Below are positions 24,314-31,467 of a DNA stretch of 33,730 nt, one piece after another. Where the stretch lies: NCBI GenBank assembly GCA_934162205.1, contig CAKPIA010000012.1:1-33730 (forward strand). The letters run 5' to 3'. Positions within the stretch are counted from its first letter, which is position 1. The number at the start of each line of letters is the position of its first letter. The notes below the pieces were generated by a model. That model saw only the letters and a program-made list of their open reading frames with translations. It ran no database searches and was not told the DNA's origin. Made by a program: the position numbers and the translations under genes. Source of the stretch: an uncultured Clostridia bacterium (GTDB lineage Bacteria > Bacillota > Clostridia > TANB77 > CAG-508).

Positions 24314-24862
24314 ATGAAATTAAATTCAGACAATACTAATTTAGCTGAAAATAAAGTTTTAATTTTATACATATTAGACAAACTTAATAAAGATATTACT
24401 AATACTGGTTTATTTAAGATAATATCTTCAATTAATAATATTAATTACTTTTATTTTCAACAAACACTAACTGATTTAGTAGATTCAAAACTAGTCGGAA
24501 CTTACACAAAAGATGATGAAACTGTTTTTAAAATAACTTCTGAAGGAAAAAATAATTTTGCACTTACAAAAGATGTTTTACCTGGAATTATGAAACTAAA
24601 AGCAGACAATATATTTAAAAAAGAATTATATGAAATAGAAGAAGCTTCTTCTGTATCTGCAGAATATACACCAAAAAACGAAAAGGATTTCACAGTTAAA
24701 TGCAAAATTGTGGAAAACAATGAGACTATTTTTGAAATAAAAACATTTGCTGGATCAGCAGATAGAGCAAAAAGAATTATAGATAATTGGAATAACAATG
24801 CAAGTTCTATTTATCCAAAAATTTTAAATCTATTATTAAATAACGAAAACCAATCAAATTAA
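24314..24862 (+). CDS. DUF4364-family winged-helix protein
   Basis: 182 residues. LAENKVLILYILDKLNKDITNTGLFKII begins a winged-helix-turn-helix domain (about 10-85), with a wing near DSKLVGTYTKDDETVFKITSEGK. The C-terminal half (about 105-175) is a small mixed domain of unknown role containing FTVKCKIVENNETIFEIKTFAGSADRAKRIIDNWN. This matches the DUF4364 family of Clostridia, presumed DNA-binding regulators with no established target. AAGGAG lies 9 nt before the ATG. It is divergent from the S10 operon and convergent with nrdG. Inverted repeats cover its promoter. Confidence 0.85.
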   Translation: MKLNSDNTNLAENKVLILYILDKLNKDITNTGLFKIISSINNINYFYFQQTLTDLVDSKLVGTYTKDDETVFKITSEGKNNFALTKDVLPGIMKLKADNIFKKELYEIEEASSVSAEYTPKNEKDFTVKCKIVENNETIFEIKTFAGSADRAKRIIDNWNNNASSIYPKILNLLLNNENQSN

Positions 24863-24876
24863 TGATTGGTTTTTTT
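24848..24876 (+). terminator. Rho-independent terminator after the DUF4364 gene, probably also serving nrdG
   Basis: AACCAATCA and TGATTGGTT (24848-24856, 24863-24871) form a 9-bp stem with a 6-nt loop that includes the stop codon; TTTTTTT follows on the plus strand. On the minus strand the same stem is followed by TTTT, just past the nrdG stop. Confidence 0.85.
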
Positions 24877-24878
24877 AT

Positions 24879-25370
24879 TTAATCTATTAAATGAATTTTA
24901 TTTTCTTTTAAACTTTTCTGTACATCTATTACTCTTTGATTTGATGATCCTTTCCATTTTAATGTAGGATTATGCAATTCATCAACATATTGTCCATCAA
25001 CTAAAACATCAATATATTTTGAAACTTCTTTATTTTTTAAATAATTATCAAATGTAAATCCTGTCCAAGCCCATAAATTTTTATTTGGAAATCTTTCCTT
25101 AAAGGCTTTTGCAAGCTTTGTTGTTCCTTCAATATTAGACGGATGCATAGGTTCTCCACCTAATATTGACAATCCTTCTACATTATCATTATTACATAAT
25201 TCTAAAACTCTATTTATTGTATCTTCTGTGAATTCTTTTCCACCATTAAAATCATGTGTCTCTTTATTAAAACAATTTTTACAATTAAATGCACATCCTT
25301 GCATAAATATTGACACTCTGACACCTGGTCCATCTGAAATATCCATTTTTCTAATTTTGTTGTATCTCAT
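24879..25370 (-). CDS. nrdG: Anaerobic ribonucleoside-triphosphate reductase activating protein
   Basis: 163 residues. A radical-SAM enzyme with Cys26, Cys30 and Cys33 (GCAFNCKNC, the C-x3-C-x2-C cluster site) and the SAM-contacting GGEP near 103-106. It uses SAM and a 4Fe-4S cluster to install the glycyl radical on NrdD. It starts 12 nt after the nrdD stop with an AAGGTGAT site, so the two are co-transcribed. Slightly shorter than many NrdG proteins at the N terminus but complete. Confidence 0.96.
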   Translation of the reverse strand: MRYNKIRKMDISDGPGVRVSIFMQGCAFNCKNCFNKETHDFNGGKEFTEDTINRVLELCNNDNVEGLSILGGEPMHPSNIEGTTKLAKAFKERFPNKNLWAWTGFTFDNYLKNKEVSKYIDVLVDGQYVDELHNPTLKWKGSSNQRVIDVQKSLKENKIHLID

Positions 25371-25382
25371 CTTATCACCTTA

Positions 25383-27542
25383 TTATTCGTCATCTTTATT
25401 ATCTATATGAAGAACTCTTTCTTTTATTTCTTGTGTTCTTCCCTTGTTCCAGAAATTACTTCCTATATATCCGCATGTTCTTCTTGCTACATTTAATGTA
25501 TTGTGATCTCTGTTTCCACAATTTGGACAATACCATTCTAAATTATCATCAATTAAAATTTCTCCATCATACCCGCATTTTTGACAATAATCTGATTTTG
25601 TATTTAATTCTGCATACATTATATTATCATATATAAATTTAATAATTTGAAGAACAACCTCTAAATTATTTTGTAAATTTGGAGTTTCTACATAAGATAT
25701 TGCTCCTCCTGGGCTTAATGTTTGGAATTCACTTTCTAATTTCAATTTAGAAAATGCATCAATTTCTTCAAATACAGGTACATGGTAAGAATTTGTTATA
25801 TAATCTCTATCTGTAATTCCTTCTATTACTCCAAATCTATTTTTTAAGCATTTTGCAAATTTGTATGTTGTTGATTCAATAGGAGTTCCATATACACTAT
25901 AATCAATATTTTCTGCTTCTTTCCATTCATTGCATTTATCATTTAATTTTTGCATTACTTCTAAAGCAAATTCTTTTCCAACTCCATTATCTGTATGACT
26001 ATGATCTGTCATATATTTTACACACTCATATAACCCTGCATATCCTAATGAAATTGTAGAATATCCATCATGAAGTAATTCGTGTATACTTGCTCCTTTT
26101 GGTAATCTTGCTAATGCACCATGTTGCCACAATATAGGTGCAACATCACTTGTTGCCTTTGCTAATCTTTCATGTCTTAATTGTAAAGCTCTATGGCACA
26201 ATTCTAATCTTTCATCATATATTTTCCAGAATAATTCTTTATCTTTTCCTGAAGATAATGCAACATCAACTAAGTTTATTGTTACAACACCTTGGTTAAA
26301 TCTTCCATAATATTTTGGTTTATTTGTTTTTGGATCAACATATGGTGTTAAGAATGAACGACATCCCATACAAGGATAACAATTTCCATTACCATTTTTA
26401 TCAATTTTTAATTCTTTCATTTTCTTTTCTGATATATAATCAGGAACCATTCTTTTTGCAGTACATTTAGCTGCAAGTTCTGTAAGATACCAATATTTAC
26501 TATCTTTATTGATATTATCTTCTTCTAATACATATAATAATTTTGGAAATGCAGGAGTTATATATACTCCTTTTTCATTTTTAAATCCAACTATTCTCTG
26601 TCTTAAAAATTCTTCTATTATCATAGCAAGTTCGTCTTTATATTCTTTTGTTTCTCCTAAATACATACAAACTGATAAAAATGGTGCTTGTCCATTTGTA
26701 TTTGTCATAGAATTTACTTGATAATTGAATGTTTGTACTCCATCTTCTACTTCTTTTTTAGTATCTTGCATAGCATATTCTTTGCATAATTCATCACTTA
26801 ATTTTCTAGATTTATATTTTGCATAATATTTATCATAACTATATTTTACAAATGGAGCTAAATGTGAAAGGGATACTGTTGCTCCACCATAACTTGAAGA
26901 TGTAACTGCTAAAATTATTTGAGTAGCAATTGTAGCTGCAGTAATAAATCTATGAGGCTTTTCTATCATTACTCCATTTATTATTGTACCATTTTGTAAC
27001 ATATCTTCTAAATTAATTAATTCACAATTATGAAGTGCATTTTGAGCAAAGTAATCTGCATCATGAAAATGTATTATTCCTTCGTCATGTGCTTTTACTA
27101 TATCCTCTGGTAATAAAAATCTTCTTGTTATATCTGTACTTGTTATTCCAGCTAAATAGTCTCTTTGTGTTGTTACAACAGTAGCATTTTTATTAGAGTT
27201 CTCATTATTCCAGTATTCGCTTTCACCTTCAATTAATTCTTTTATTGATTGATCTGTTGTATTTGATTTTCTTATTAATTCTCTTGTGTAACGATATGTT
27301 ATATATTTTTTTGATAGTTGGTATTTTCCAAATGACATTAATTTTTCTTCTATTATATCTTGTATATCCTCAACAAGTATTCTTTGTTTTCTTAAATCTT
27401 GAATATACATTATTATTTCTTTAATTTGTTCTTCTGTAGCTCTTTCTTTTTTAGAAACTTCATTATTTGCTTTTTTTATTGCAACTCTTATTTTCTCTGG
27501 ATCATAATCTGTTATTGTTCCATCTCTTTTTACAATTTTCAT
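25383..27542 (-). CDS. nrdD: Anaerobic (class III) ribonucleoside-triphosphate reductase
   Basis: 719 residues. An N-terminal ATP-cone (about 1-90, KRDGTITDYDPEKIRVAIKKA) gives allosteric control. The catalytic barrel follows, then a zinc site made by Cys653, Cys656, Cys672 and Cys675 (CQKC, CPNC) and the glycyl-radical loop RRTCGYIGS with Gly691 as the radical residue. It reduces ribonucleoside triphosphates for DNA synthesis and is destroyed by oxygen once activated, which fits an anaerobe. GAGGGGG precedes the ATG. No NrdR box was recognised upstream. Confidence 0.97.
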   Translation of the reverse strand: MKIVKRDGTITDYDPEKIRVAIKKANNEVSKKERATEEQIKEIIMYIQDLRKQRILVEDIQDIIEEKLMSFGKYQLSKKYITYRYTRELIRKSNTTDQSIKELIEGESEYWNNENSNKNATVVTTQRDYLAGITSTDITRRFLLPEDIVKAHDEGIIHFHDADYFAQNALHNCELINLEDMLQNGTIINGVMIEKPHRFITAATIATQIILAVTSSSYGGATVSLSHLAPFVKYSYDKYYAKYKSRKLSDELCKEYAMQDTKKEVEDGVQTFNYQVNSMTNTNGQAPFLSVCMYLGETKEYKDELAMIIEEFLRQRIVGFKNEKGVYITPAFPKLLYVLEEDNINKDSKYWYLTELAAKCTAKRMVPDYISEKKMKELKIDKNGNGNCYPCMGCRSFLTPYVDPKTNKPKYYGRFNQGVVTINLVDVALSSGKDKELFWKIYDERLELCHRALQLRHERLAKATSDVAPILWQHGALARLPKGASIHELLHDGYSTISLGYAGLYECVKYMTDHSHTDNGVGKEFALEVMQKLNDKCNEWKEAENIDYSVYGTPIESTTYKFAKCLKNRFGVIEGITDRDYITNSYHVPVFEEIDAFSKLKLESEFQTLSPGGAISYVETPNLQNNLEVVLQIIKFIYDNIMYAELNTKSDYCQKCGYDGEILIDDNLEWYCPNCGNRDHNTLNVARRTCGYIGSNFWNKGRTQEIKERVLHIDNKDDE

Positions 27543-27574
27543 TTTTGTGCCCCCTCTTTTTATGTATTTATTAT

Positions 27575-27613
27575 ATATTATTTTTTATCTTTTACTGTTG
27601 CAAAAGCAACAGT
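27575..27613 (-). promoter_or_regulatory. Candidate nrdD promoter overlapped by a perfect palindrome
   Basis: TTGCAA, 17-nt spacer and TAATAT form a weak promoter. The -35 lies inside ACTGTTGC-AAAA-GCAACAGT (27594-27613), a perfect 8-bp inverted repeat that could be an operator or an mRNA hairpin. Confidence 0.35.
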
Positions 27614-27672
27614 TTTGAAAAAAGTTTTTTTTATCTGTTTTAAATCGCTTGTTTCTAAGAAAAAAAGTTTTA

Positions 27673-27749
27673 TTACATTTTTGTTACAAAATGTAGAAAT
27701 TTAAACCCTAATAAAATTTTAAATTCTCACCTTAGAAAAATTTTATTAG
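27673..27749. repeat. Two inverted repeats in the nrdD upstream region
   Basis: CTAATAAAATTTT and AAAATTTTATTAG (27708-27720, 27737-27749) are perfect 13-bp arms with a 16-nt loop. About 12 nt away, TACATTTT-TGTTAC-AAAATGTA (near 27674-27695) is a second repeat with TTACA half-sites like those at the DUF4364 promoter. No coding sequence is seen here. Confidence 0.5.
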
Positions 27750-27758
27750 AGTATTAAC

Positions 27759-27795
27759 AAAAAAATAAGATGTTTCATTTTGAAACATCTTATTT
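27759..27795 (-). terminator. Terminator of the tRNA-Met gene
   Basis: AAATAAGATGTTTC and GAAACATCTTATTT (14-bp arms, 5-nt loop) directly follow the CCA end, then TTTTTTT with one interruption on the minus strand. Confidence 0.85.
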
Positions 27796-27872
27796 TGGTA
27801 GCGAAGGGGAGATTCGAACTCTCGACCTGCCGGGTATGAACCGGATGCTCTAGCCAACTGAGCTACTTCGCC
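27796..27872 (-). tRNA. tRNA-Met (anticodon CAU), elongator type
   Basis: 77 nt including an encoded CCA. The acceptor stem GGCGAAG/CTTCGCT has a first G-U pair. The D arm is GCTC...GAGC, the anticodon loop TTCATAC gives CAU, and the T loop is TTCGAAT. The anticodon stem lacks the three G-C pairs of the initiator, so it is an elongator. The T stem has one A-C mismatch and the anticodon stem one U-C at its base. Confidence 0.93.
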
Positions 27873-27890
27873 ATATTTAGAACAATATTT

Positions 27891-27919
27891 ATTATAATAG
27901 TAGTTTTAACATTTGTCAA
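27891..27919 (-). promoter_or_regulatory. Consensus promoter of the tRNA-Met gene
   Basis: Perfect TTGACA, 17-nt spacer and perfect TATAAT, with the -10 19 nt before the tRNA 5' end. It begins right after the terminator of the preceding gene. Confidence 0.9.
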
Positions 27920-27956
27920 GTAAAACATACAAGAAAATTAATTTCTTGTATGTTTT
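27918..27956 (-). terminator. Terminator between the small unknown gene and tRNA-Met
   Basis: AAAACATACAAGAAA and its complement (27922-27936, 27942-27956) form a perfect 15-bp stem with a 5-nt loop. The T run on the minus strand is short; on the plus strand it is longer, so it may act in both directions. Confidence 0.7.
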
Positions 27957-27965
27957 TTATTTATA

Positions 27966-28274
27966 TTACATTTCTCTTCCATCATCTTCTAATTGTTTTT
28001 GACTTTCTATTTTCTCTTTTGGTATATTTAAGTTCACTTCATTTTTTACTGACATCATTTTTTTGTTCTTTGTTTTTGAAGTATTTGTTGAAGAAATACT
28101 ATTTTCCATTTTTTGTACTTCACTTAGAGCTTTTCTTAATTCTTTTTTTTGTTCATCTGTTAATGCCTCTTCTTTTAATGCATCTTCTATCTCAGGTATT
28201 TCTTGTGTATCTGATGATCCCCAAAAAGCTTTTAATAATTCACCAAAATGTAATTTTTCTCTTTCTTTTACCAT
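27966..28274 (-). CDS. Small hydrophilic protein of unknown function
   Basis: 102 residues, not recognised. It has no membrane segment or cysteine. Residues 1-22 (MVKEREKLHFGELLKAFWGS) look like an amphipathic helix, about 24-55 is an acidic helical stretch (IEDALKEEALTDEQKKEL), and the rest is Ser/Thr/Lys-rich and probably disordered. The only good Shine-Dalgarno (GAGGTG, 28307-28312) lies 32 nt upstream of the ATG, with a perfect hairpin between them. It sits downstream of mtnN with no clear terminator between, and ends at a strong hairpin. Codon use looks like that of its neighbours. The protein itself could be a false call, but the flanking signals favour a gene. Confidence 0.65.
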   Translation of the reverse strand: MVKEREKLHFGELLKAFWGSSDTQEIPEIEDALKEEALTDEQKKELRKALSEVQKMENSISSTNTSKTKNKKMMSVKNEVNLNIPKEKIESQKQLEDDGREM

Positions 28275-28282
28275 ATATATTT

Positions 28283-28312
28283 CTTAAGGATTTTTTCCTT
28301 AAGTTTCACCTC
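28283..28312 (-). promoter_or_regulatory. Hairpin between a Shine-Dalgarno site and the start codon
   Basis: GAGGTG (28307-28312) is followed by CTTAAGGA-AAAAA-TCCTTAAG, a perfect 8-bp stem (28283-28303), then by 8 nt and the ATG. Folding would shorten the effective spacing from 32 to about 11 nt. Confidence 0.5.
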
Positions 28313-28365
28313 TCTTTTTAATCTATATTATATATATTAACATAAAAATACGAAAAAATCAATAC

Positions 28366-29061
28366 TTATAGCGTTAAAAATTCATTTAGTAATGTTGCAC
28401 ACCTTTTTGAAGCTAATTTTAAATATTCTTCAAAAGTAATTTCATTGCTTCCATTTGGTGTGTCTGATATACTTCTTATTACTATAAATGGAATTTTATC
28501 TAAATAGCAAACTTGTGCTATTGCTGCACCTTCCATTTCTATAGCATCTGCATTAAATTTATATTTTATCTTTTCCTTCATCTTTATGTCTGTACAAAAT
28601 ATATCCCCTGATGCAATTGTACCAACTTTAATATTATATTCTTTTTTATCATTATTATTAATAATTTTCTCAAATTTTTTAATTAATTTATCATCACTGC
28701 TTATATTTTCACCAACATTACTTATATATCCCTTTTTATGCCCAAATGCTGTAATGTCAAAATCATGTTGAACAAGAATTTTTCCAATTACAATATCTCC
28801 TATATTCAAACTATTATTCGCAGAACCTGCAGAACCAACATTTACTACATATTCAATATCATAATTATCTATTAAAATTTGTGTACATCTTGATGCATTT
28901 ACTTTTCCAACTCCTGCCTGAACTAATACACATTCTACATTTCCTATTTTTCCTTCAAAAAATTGTAATTCATATATATTATTTTCTGTTAATTCTGTCA
29001 TAATATTTTTTATTTCATTCATTTCCTCTTGCATTGCTGCTATTATTCCTACTTTTTTCAT
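28366..29061 (-). CDS. mtnN: 5'-methylthioadenosine/S-adenosylhomocysteine nucleosidase
   Basis: 231 residues from the ATG at 29061, which has AAAGGTG 7 nt upstream; a GTG at 29070 overlaps that site. KVGIIAAMQEEM (general acid/base Glu12 or Glu13), GSAGS at 76-80, EMEGAA at 175-180 (ribose contact Glu177) and SISDTPNG with catalytic Asp200 match the MTAN family. It cleaves adenine from MTA, SAH and 5'-deoxyadenosine, the last being a by-product of radical-SAM enzymes such as the NrdG encoded nearby. Its promoter overlaps the rplL terminator. Confidence 0.95.
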   Translation of the reverse strand: MKKVGIIAAMQEEMNEIKNIMTELTENNIYELQFFEGKIGNVECVLVQAGVGKVNASRCTQILIDNYDIEYVVNVGSAGSANNSLNIGDIVIGKILVQHDFDITAFGHKKGYISNVGENISSDDKLIKKFEKIINNNDKKEYNIKVGTIASGDIFCTDIKMKEKIKYKFNADAIEMEGAAIAQVCYLDKIPFIVIRSISDTPNGSNEITFEEYLKLASKRCATLLNEFLTL

Positions 29062-29078
29062 ATTTATCACCTTTTATT

Positions 29079-29107
29079 ATTATATAAAAAAAAGAGTATT
29101 AGGTCAA
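29079..29107 (-). promoter_or_regulatory. mtnN promoter embedded in the rplL terminator
   Basis: TTGACC (29102-29107) lies in the loop and stem of the terminator, and TATAAT (29079-29084) follows after 17 nt, running out of the T tract. The predicted transcript would start about 10 nt before the ATG, at the Shine-Dalgarno. Confidence 0.5.
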
Positions 29108-29120
29108 TCCCTAATACTCT
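29086..29120 (-). terminator. Terminator of the rpmG-rplL operon
   Basis: AGAGTATTAGG and CCTAATACTCT form a perfect 11-bp stem with a 6-nt loop, 16 nt after the rplL stop, followed by TTTTTTTT. Confidence 0.9.
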
Positions 29121-29136
29121 AACTGATTAGTTTAAA

Positions 29137-29499
29137 TTATTTTAATTCAACTACAGCTCCAACTTCTGCAAGTTTAGCTTTTAATTCTTCAGCTTCTTCT
29201 TTAGCTACACCTTCTTTTAATGTTTTAGGTGCTCCATCAACTAAATCTTTAGCATCTTTTAATCCTAAACCTAATGCATTTTTAACAGCTGTAATAACTT
29301 TTATTTTTTGATCTCCAGCTTCTACTAATACAACATCAAAAGATGTTTTTTCTTCAGCTGCTGCTGCTCCAGCTCCTGCTGCAGGTGCAGCTGCTGCTAC
29401 TGCAGATACTCCAAATTCTTCTTCTATAGCTTTTACTAAATCAGCTAATTCAACTACTGTCATTTTTTTGATTTCTTCAATCATTTCTTCTTTACTCAT
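29137..29499 (-). CDS. rplL: 50S ribosomal protein L7/L12
   Basis: 120 residues. N-terminal dimerisation and L10-binding domain (1-30), Ala-rich flexible hinge (VAAAAPAAGAGAAAAEE, about 34-50) and a C-terminal domain (FDVVLVEAGDQKIKVITAVKNALGLGLKDAKDLVDGAPKTLKEG) that recruits translation GTPases. Several copies form the stalk with L10. GGAGG precedes the ATG. In most Firmicutes rpoB follows; here a terminator does. Confidence 0.98.
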   Translation of the reverse strand: MSKEEMIEEIKKMTVVELADLVKAIEEEFGVSAVAAAAPAAGAGAAAAEEKTSFDVVLVEAGDQKIKVITAVKNALGLGLKDAKDLVDGAPKTLKEGVAKEEAEELKAKLAEVGAVVELK

Positions 29500-29621
29500 T
29501 TTAATCCTCCTATAATTTTATTATTTTTTTAAGCGTTAAGCTTTATACTAAATTTTAACGATATAAGTTCGCTACTCTAATTATTTTTAATTTTGTTTTC
29601 TTAAAATTATTTTATATAATC

Positions 29622-30122
29622 TTAAGCATTTTCTTTTTGTACTTTAACTTGATCTAATGCAACTGCAAGTTTTGAAATATTTCCAAGTAAAGCACCAGCA
29701 AGCATTGATAATAATGTTTCTCTTGATGGTAATTTTGCTAAAGTAATTAATTCTTCTGTTGTCATTACTTTACCGTCTATTACTCCACCTTTGATTTTAT
29801 AATAATCATTATCTTTGCTAAAATTATAAATTGCTTTTAATGGTTCTAAGTAATCTTCTGAACTCATTATAACTGCTGTAGGTCCTTCTAATTGTTCTTC
29901 TAAACCTTCAATTTTACATTCAGCTAATGCTCTTCTTGTTATATTATTTTTTATAACTTTGTATTCAGCATTACCTTTTCTTAGATCAGCTCTTAATGTT
30001 GTAACATCTTCAACATTTATTCCTCTGTAATCTGTTAAAAGTATTAATTTAGCTTCTTTCATTTTATCTGCTAATTTTGATACTTCTTCTTTCTTTTGGT
30101 TGATGATTGTTTCACTTGCCAA
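29622..30122 (-). CDS. rplJ: 50S ribosomal protein L10
   Basis: 166 residues from the TTG at 30122, the usual length. GGAGG lies 8 nt upstream; a GTG at 30131 is part of that Shine-Dalgarno site (GGAGGTG) and is rejected. LTDYRGINVEDVTTLRADLRKGNAEYKVIKNNITRRA is diagnostic; the C-terminal helix anchors L7/L12 dimers. Expression is probably controlled by the L10 leader just upstream. 122 nt separate it from rplL. Confidence 0.96.
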   Translation of the reverse strand: MASETIINQKKEEVSKLADKMKEAKLILLTDYRGINVEDVTTLRADLRKGNAEYKVIKNNITRRALAECKIEGLEEQLEGPTAVIMSSEDYLEPLKAIYNFSKDNDYYKIKGGVIDGKVMTTEELITLAKLPSRETLLSMLAGALLGNISKLAVALDQVKVQKENA

Positions 30123-30157
30123 TTTATTCACCTCCTGGTTTTGTATATATATTATTT

Positions 30158-30262
30158 AAAATAAATAACACTCTTTATTGCCTACAAGGCACATAAAGAG
30201 TGTTTAAATCTCTATTATATACCTCGGTAGGACTTATTGTTGCCTACTGTCTTTGGCTAATA
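30158..30262 (-). promoter_or_regulatory. L10 leader (ribosomal protein L10-L12 autoregulatory RNA)
   Basis: Between rplA and rplJ the minus strand has GTAGG...CCTAC (near 30221-30247) and then a terminator hairpin AACACTCTTTA/TAAAGAGTGTT (30194-30204, 30167-30177) whose loop carries TGCCTTGTAGGCA. The upstream and loop GTAGGCAA copies recur. Position, shape and motif fit the Firmicutes L10 leader, to which the L10-L12 complex binds and causes early termination. Confidence 0.8.
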
Positions 30263-30265
30263 TTC

Positions 30266-30952
30266 TTATTTTTGGTTAATGAAAAGTCCAGGTCCCATTG
30301 TTTTAGAAACTGATACGCTTCTAATATATTGACCTTTAGCTGCAGCTGGTTTAGCTTTTATAATAGCATTTATAACTGTATCATAGTTTTCTAATAATTT
30401 GTCTGCACCAAATGATACTTTTCCAAATCCTAAGTGAATAATATTTGTTTTATCTAATCTATATTCAACTTTTCCTGATTTTATTTCGTTTATAGCTTTT
30501 GTAACATCCATTGTTACTGTTCCTGATTTAGGGTTTGGCATTAAACCTTTTGGTCCTAATACTTTACCTAATCTACCAACAACACCCATCATATCTGGAG
30601 TTGCAACTATAACATCATAGTCAAACCAGTTTTCATTTTGAATTTTTGGTATTAATTCTTCAGCTCCAACAAAATCTGCTCCAGCTTTTTCAGCTTCTTC
30701 AGCTTTTGGTCCTTTAGCAAATACTAAAACCTTTTGTGTTTTACCTGTACCATTTGGAAGTACTACTGTACCTCTAACTTGTTGATCAGCATGTTTTGAA
30801 TCAACACCTAATTTAACATGTAATTCAACTGTTTCATCAAATTTTGCTTTTGGCATTTTTTCTATTAAATCTAAAGCTTCTTTGATATCATATTCTTTGT
30901 CTTTTTCAACTAATTTTAAACTTTCATCATATTTTTTTGATAATTTTTTCAT
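30266..30952 (-). CDS. rplA: 50S ribosomal protein L1
   Basis: 228 residues. KFDETVELHVKLGVDSKHADQQVRGTVVLPNGTGK and the signature GRLGKVLGPKGLMPNPKSGTV are present. L1 forms the mobile stalk that moves deacylated tRNA out of the E site, and represses its own operon in several species. Starts 55 nt after rplK. Confidence 0.97.
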   Translation of the reverse strand: MKKLSKKYDESLKLVEKDKEYDIKEALDLIEKMPKAKFDETVELHVKLGVDSKHADQQVRGTVVLPNGTGKTQKVLVFAKGPKAEEAEKAGADFVGAEELIPKIQNENWFDYDVIVATPDMMGVVGRLGKVLGPKGLMPNPKSGTVTMDVTKAINEIKSGKVEYRLDKTNIIHLGFGKVSFGADKLLENYDTVINAIIKAKPAAAKGQYIRSVSVSKTMGPGLFINQK

Positions 30953-31007
30953 TATTTAACCTCCCTTGGTACTAACGAGATTTTATCTCTCCCAATTAAT
31001 ATTTTAA

Positions 31008-31436
31008 TTAATCAATAACTACTACACCCATAGATCTAGCAGTACCTTCAACCATGCTCATTGCTGTTTCTAATGAAGCAGCATTTAAGTCTGGCATTTT
31101 TTGTTCAGCAATTGCTTTAACTTGTTCTTTAGTTATTTTAGCAACTTTGTCTTTATTTGGTTTTCCTGAACCTTTTTCAATTTTTATTGCTTTTTTAATT
31201 AATACAGCAACAGGTGGTACTTTTGTTATAAATTCAAAAGATTTATCTTTGTATACTGTAATAACAACTGGTATTATCATACCTGGTTGATTTGCAGTTC
31301 TATCATTGAATTCTTTAACAAATTGCATAATGTTAACACCACTTGAACCTAAAGCTGGACCTACTGGTGGAGCTGGTGATGCTTTACCTGCCTCTATTTG
31401 TAATTTAATTATATTTGATATTTCTTTTTCTGCCAT
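31008..31436 (-). CDS. rplK: 50S ribosomal protein L11
   Basis: 142 residues. The N-terminal domain (IKLQIEAGKASPAPPVGPALG, with prolines forming the thiostrepton region) and the C-terminal rRNA-binding domain (EQVKAIAEQKMPDLNAASLETAMSMVEGTARSMGV) are standard. L11 forms the GTPase-associated centre with L10-L12. AAGGAGG upstream of the ATG. Confidence 0.98.
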   Translation of the reverse strand: MAEKEISNIIKLQIEAGKASPAPPVGPALGSSGVNIMQFVKEFNDRTANQPGMIIPVVITVYKDKSFEFITKVPPVAVLIKKAIKIEKGSGKPNKDKVAKITKEQVKAIAEQKMPDLNAASLETAMSMVEGTARSMGVVVID

Positions 31437-31467
31437 TTTAAATTGGCACCTCCTTAAATATGTTTAA

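Noticed and set aside
27543..27760. NrdR boxes upstream of nrdD
   Set aside because: I looked for the tandem ACA-AT-rich-TGT type boxes and found none that match well by eye.
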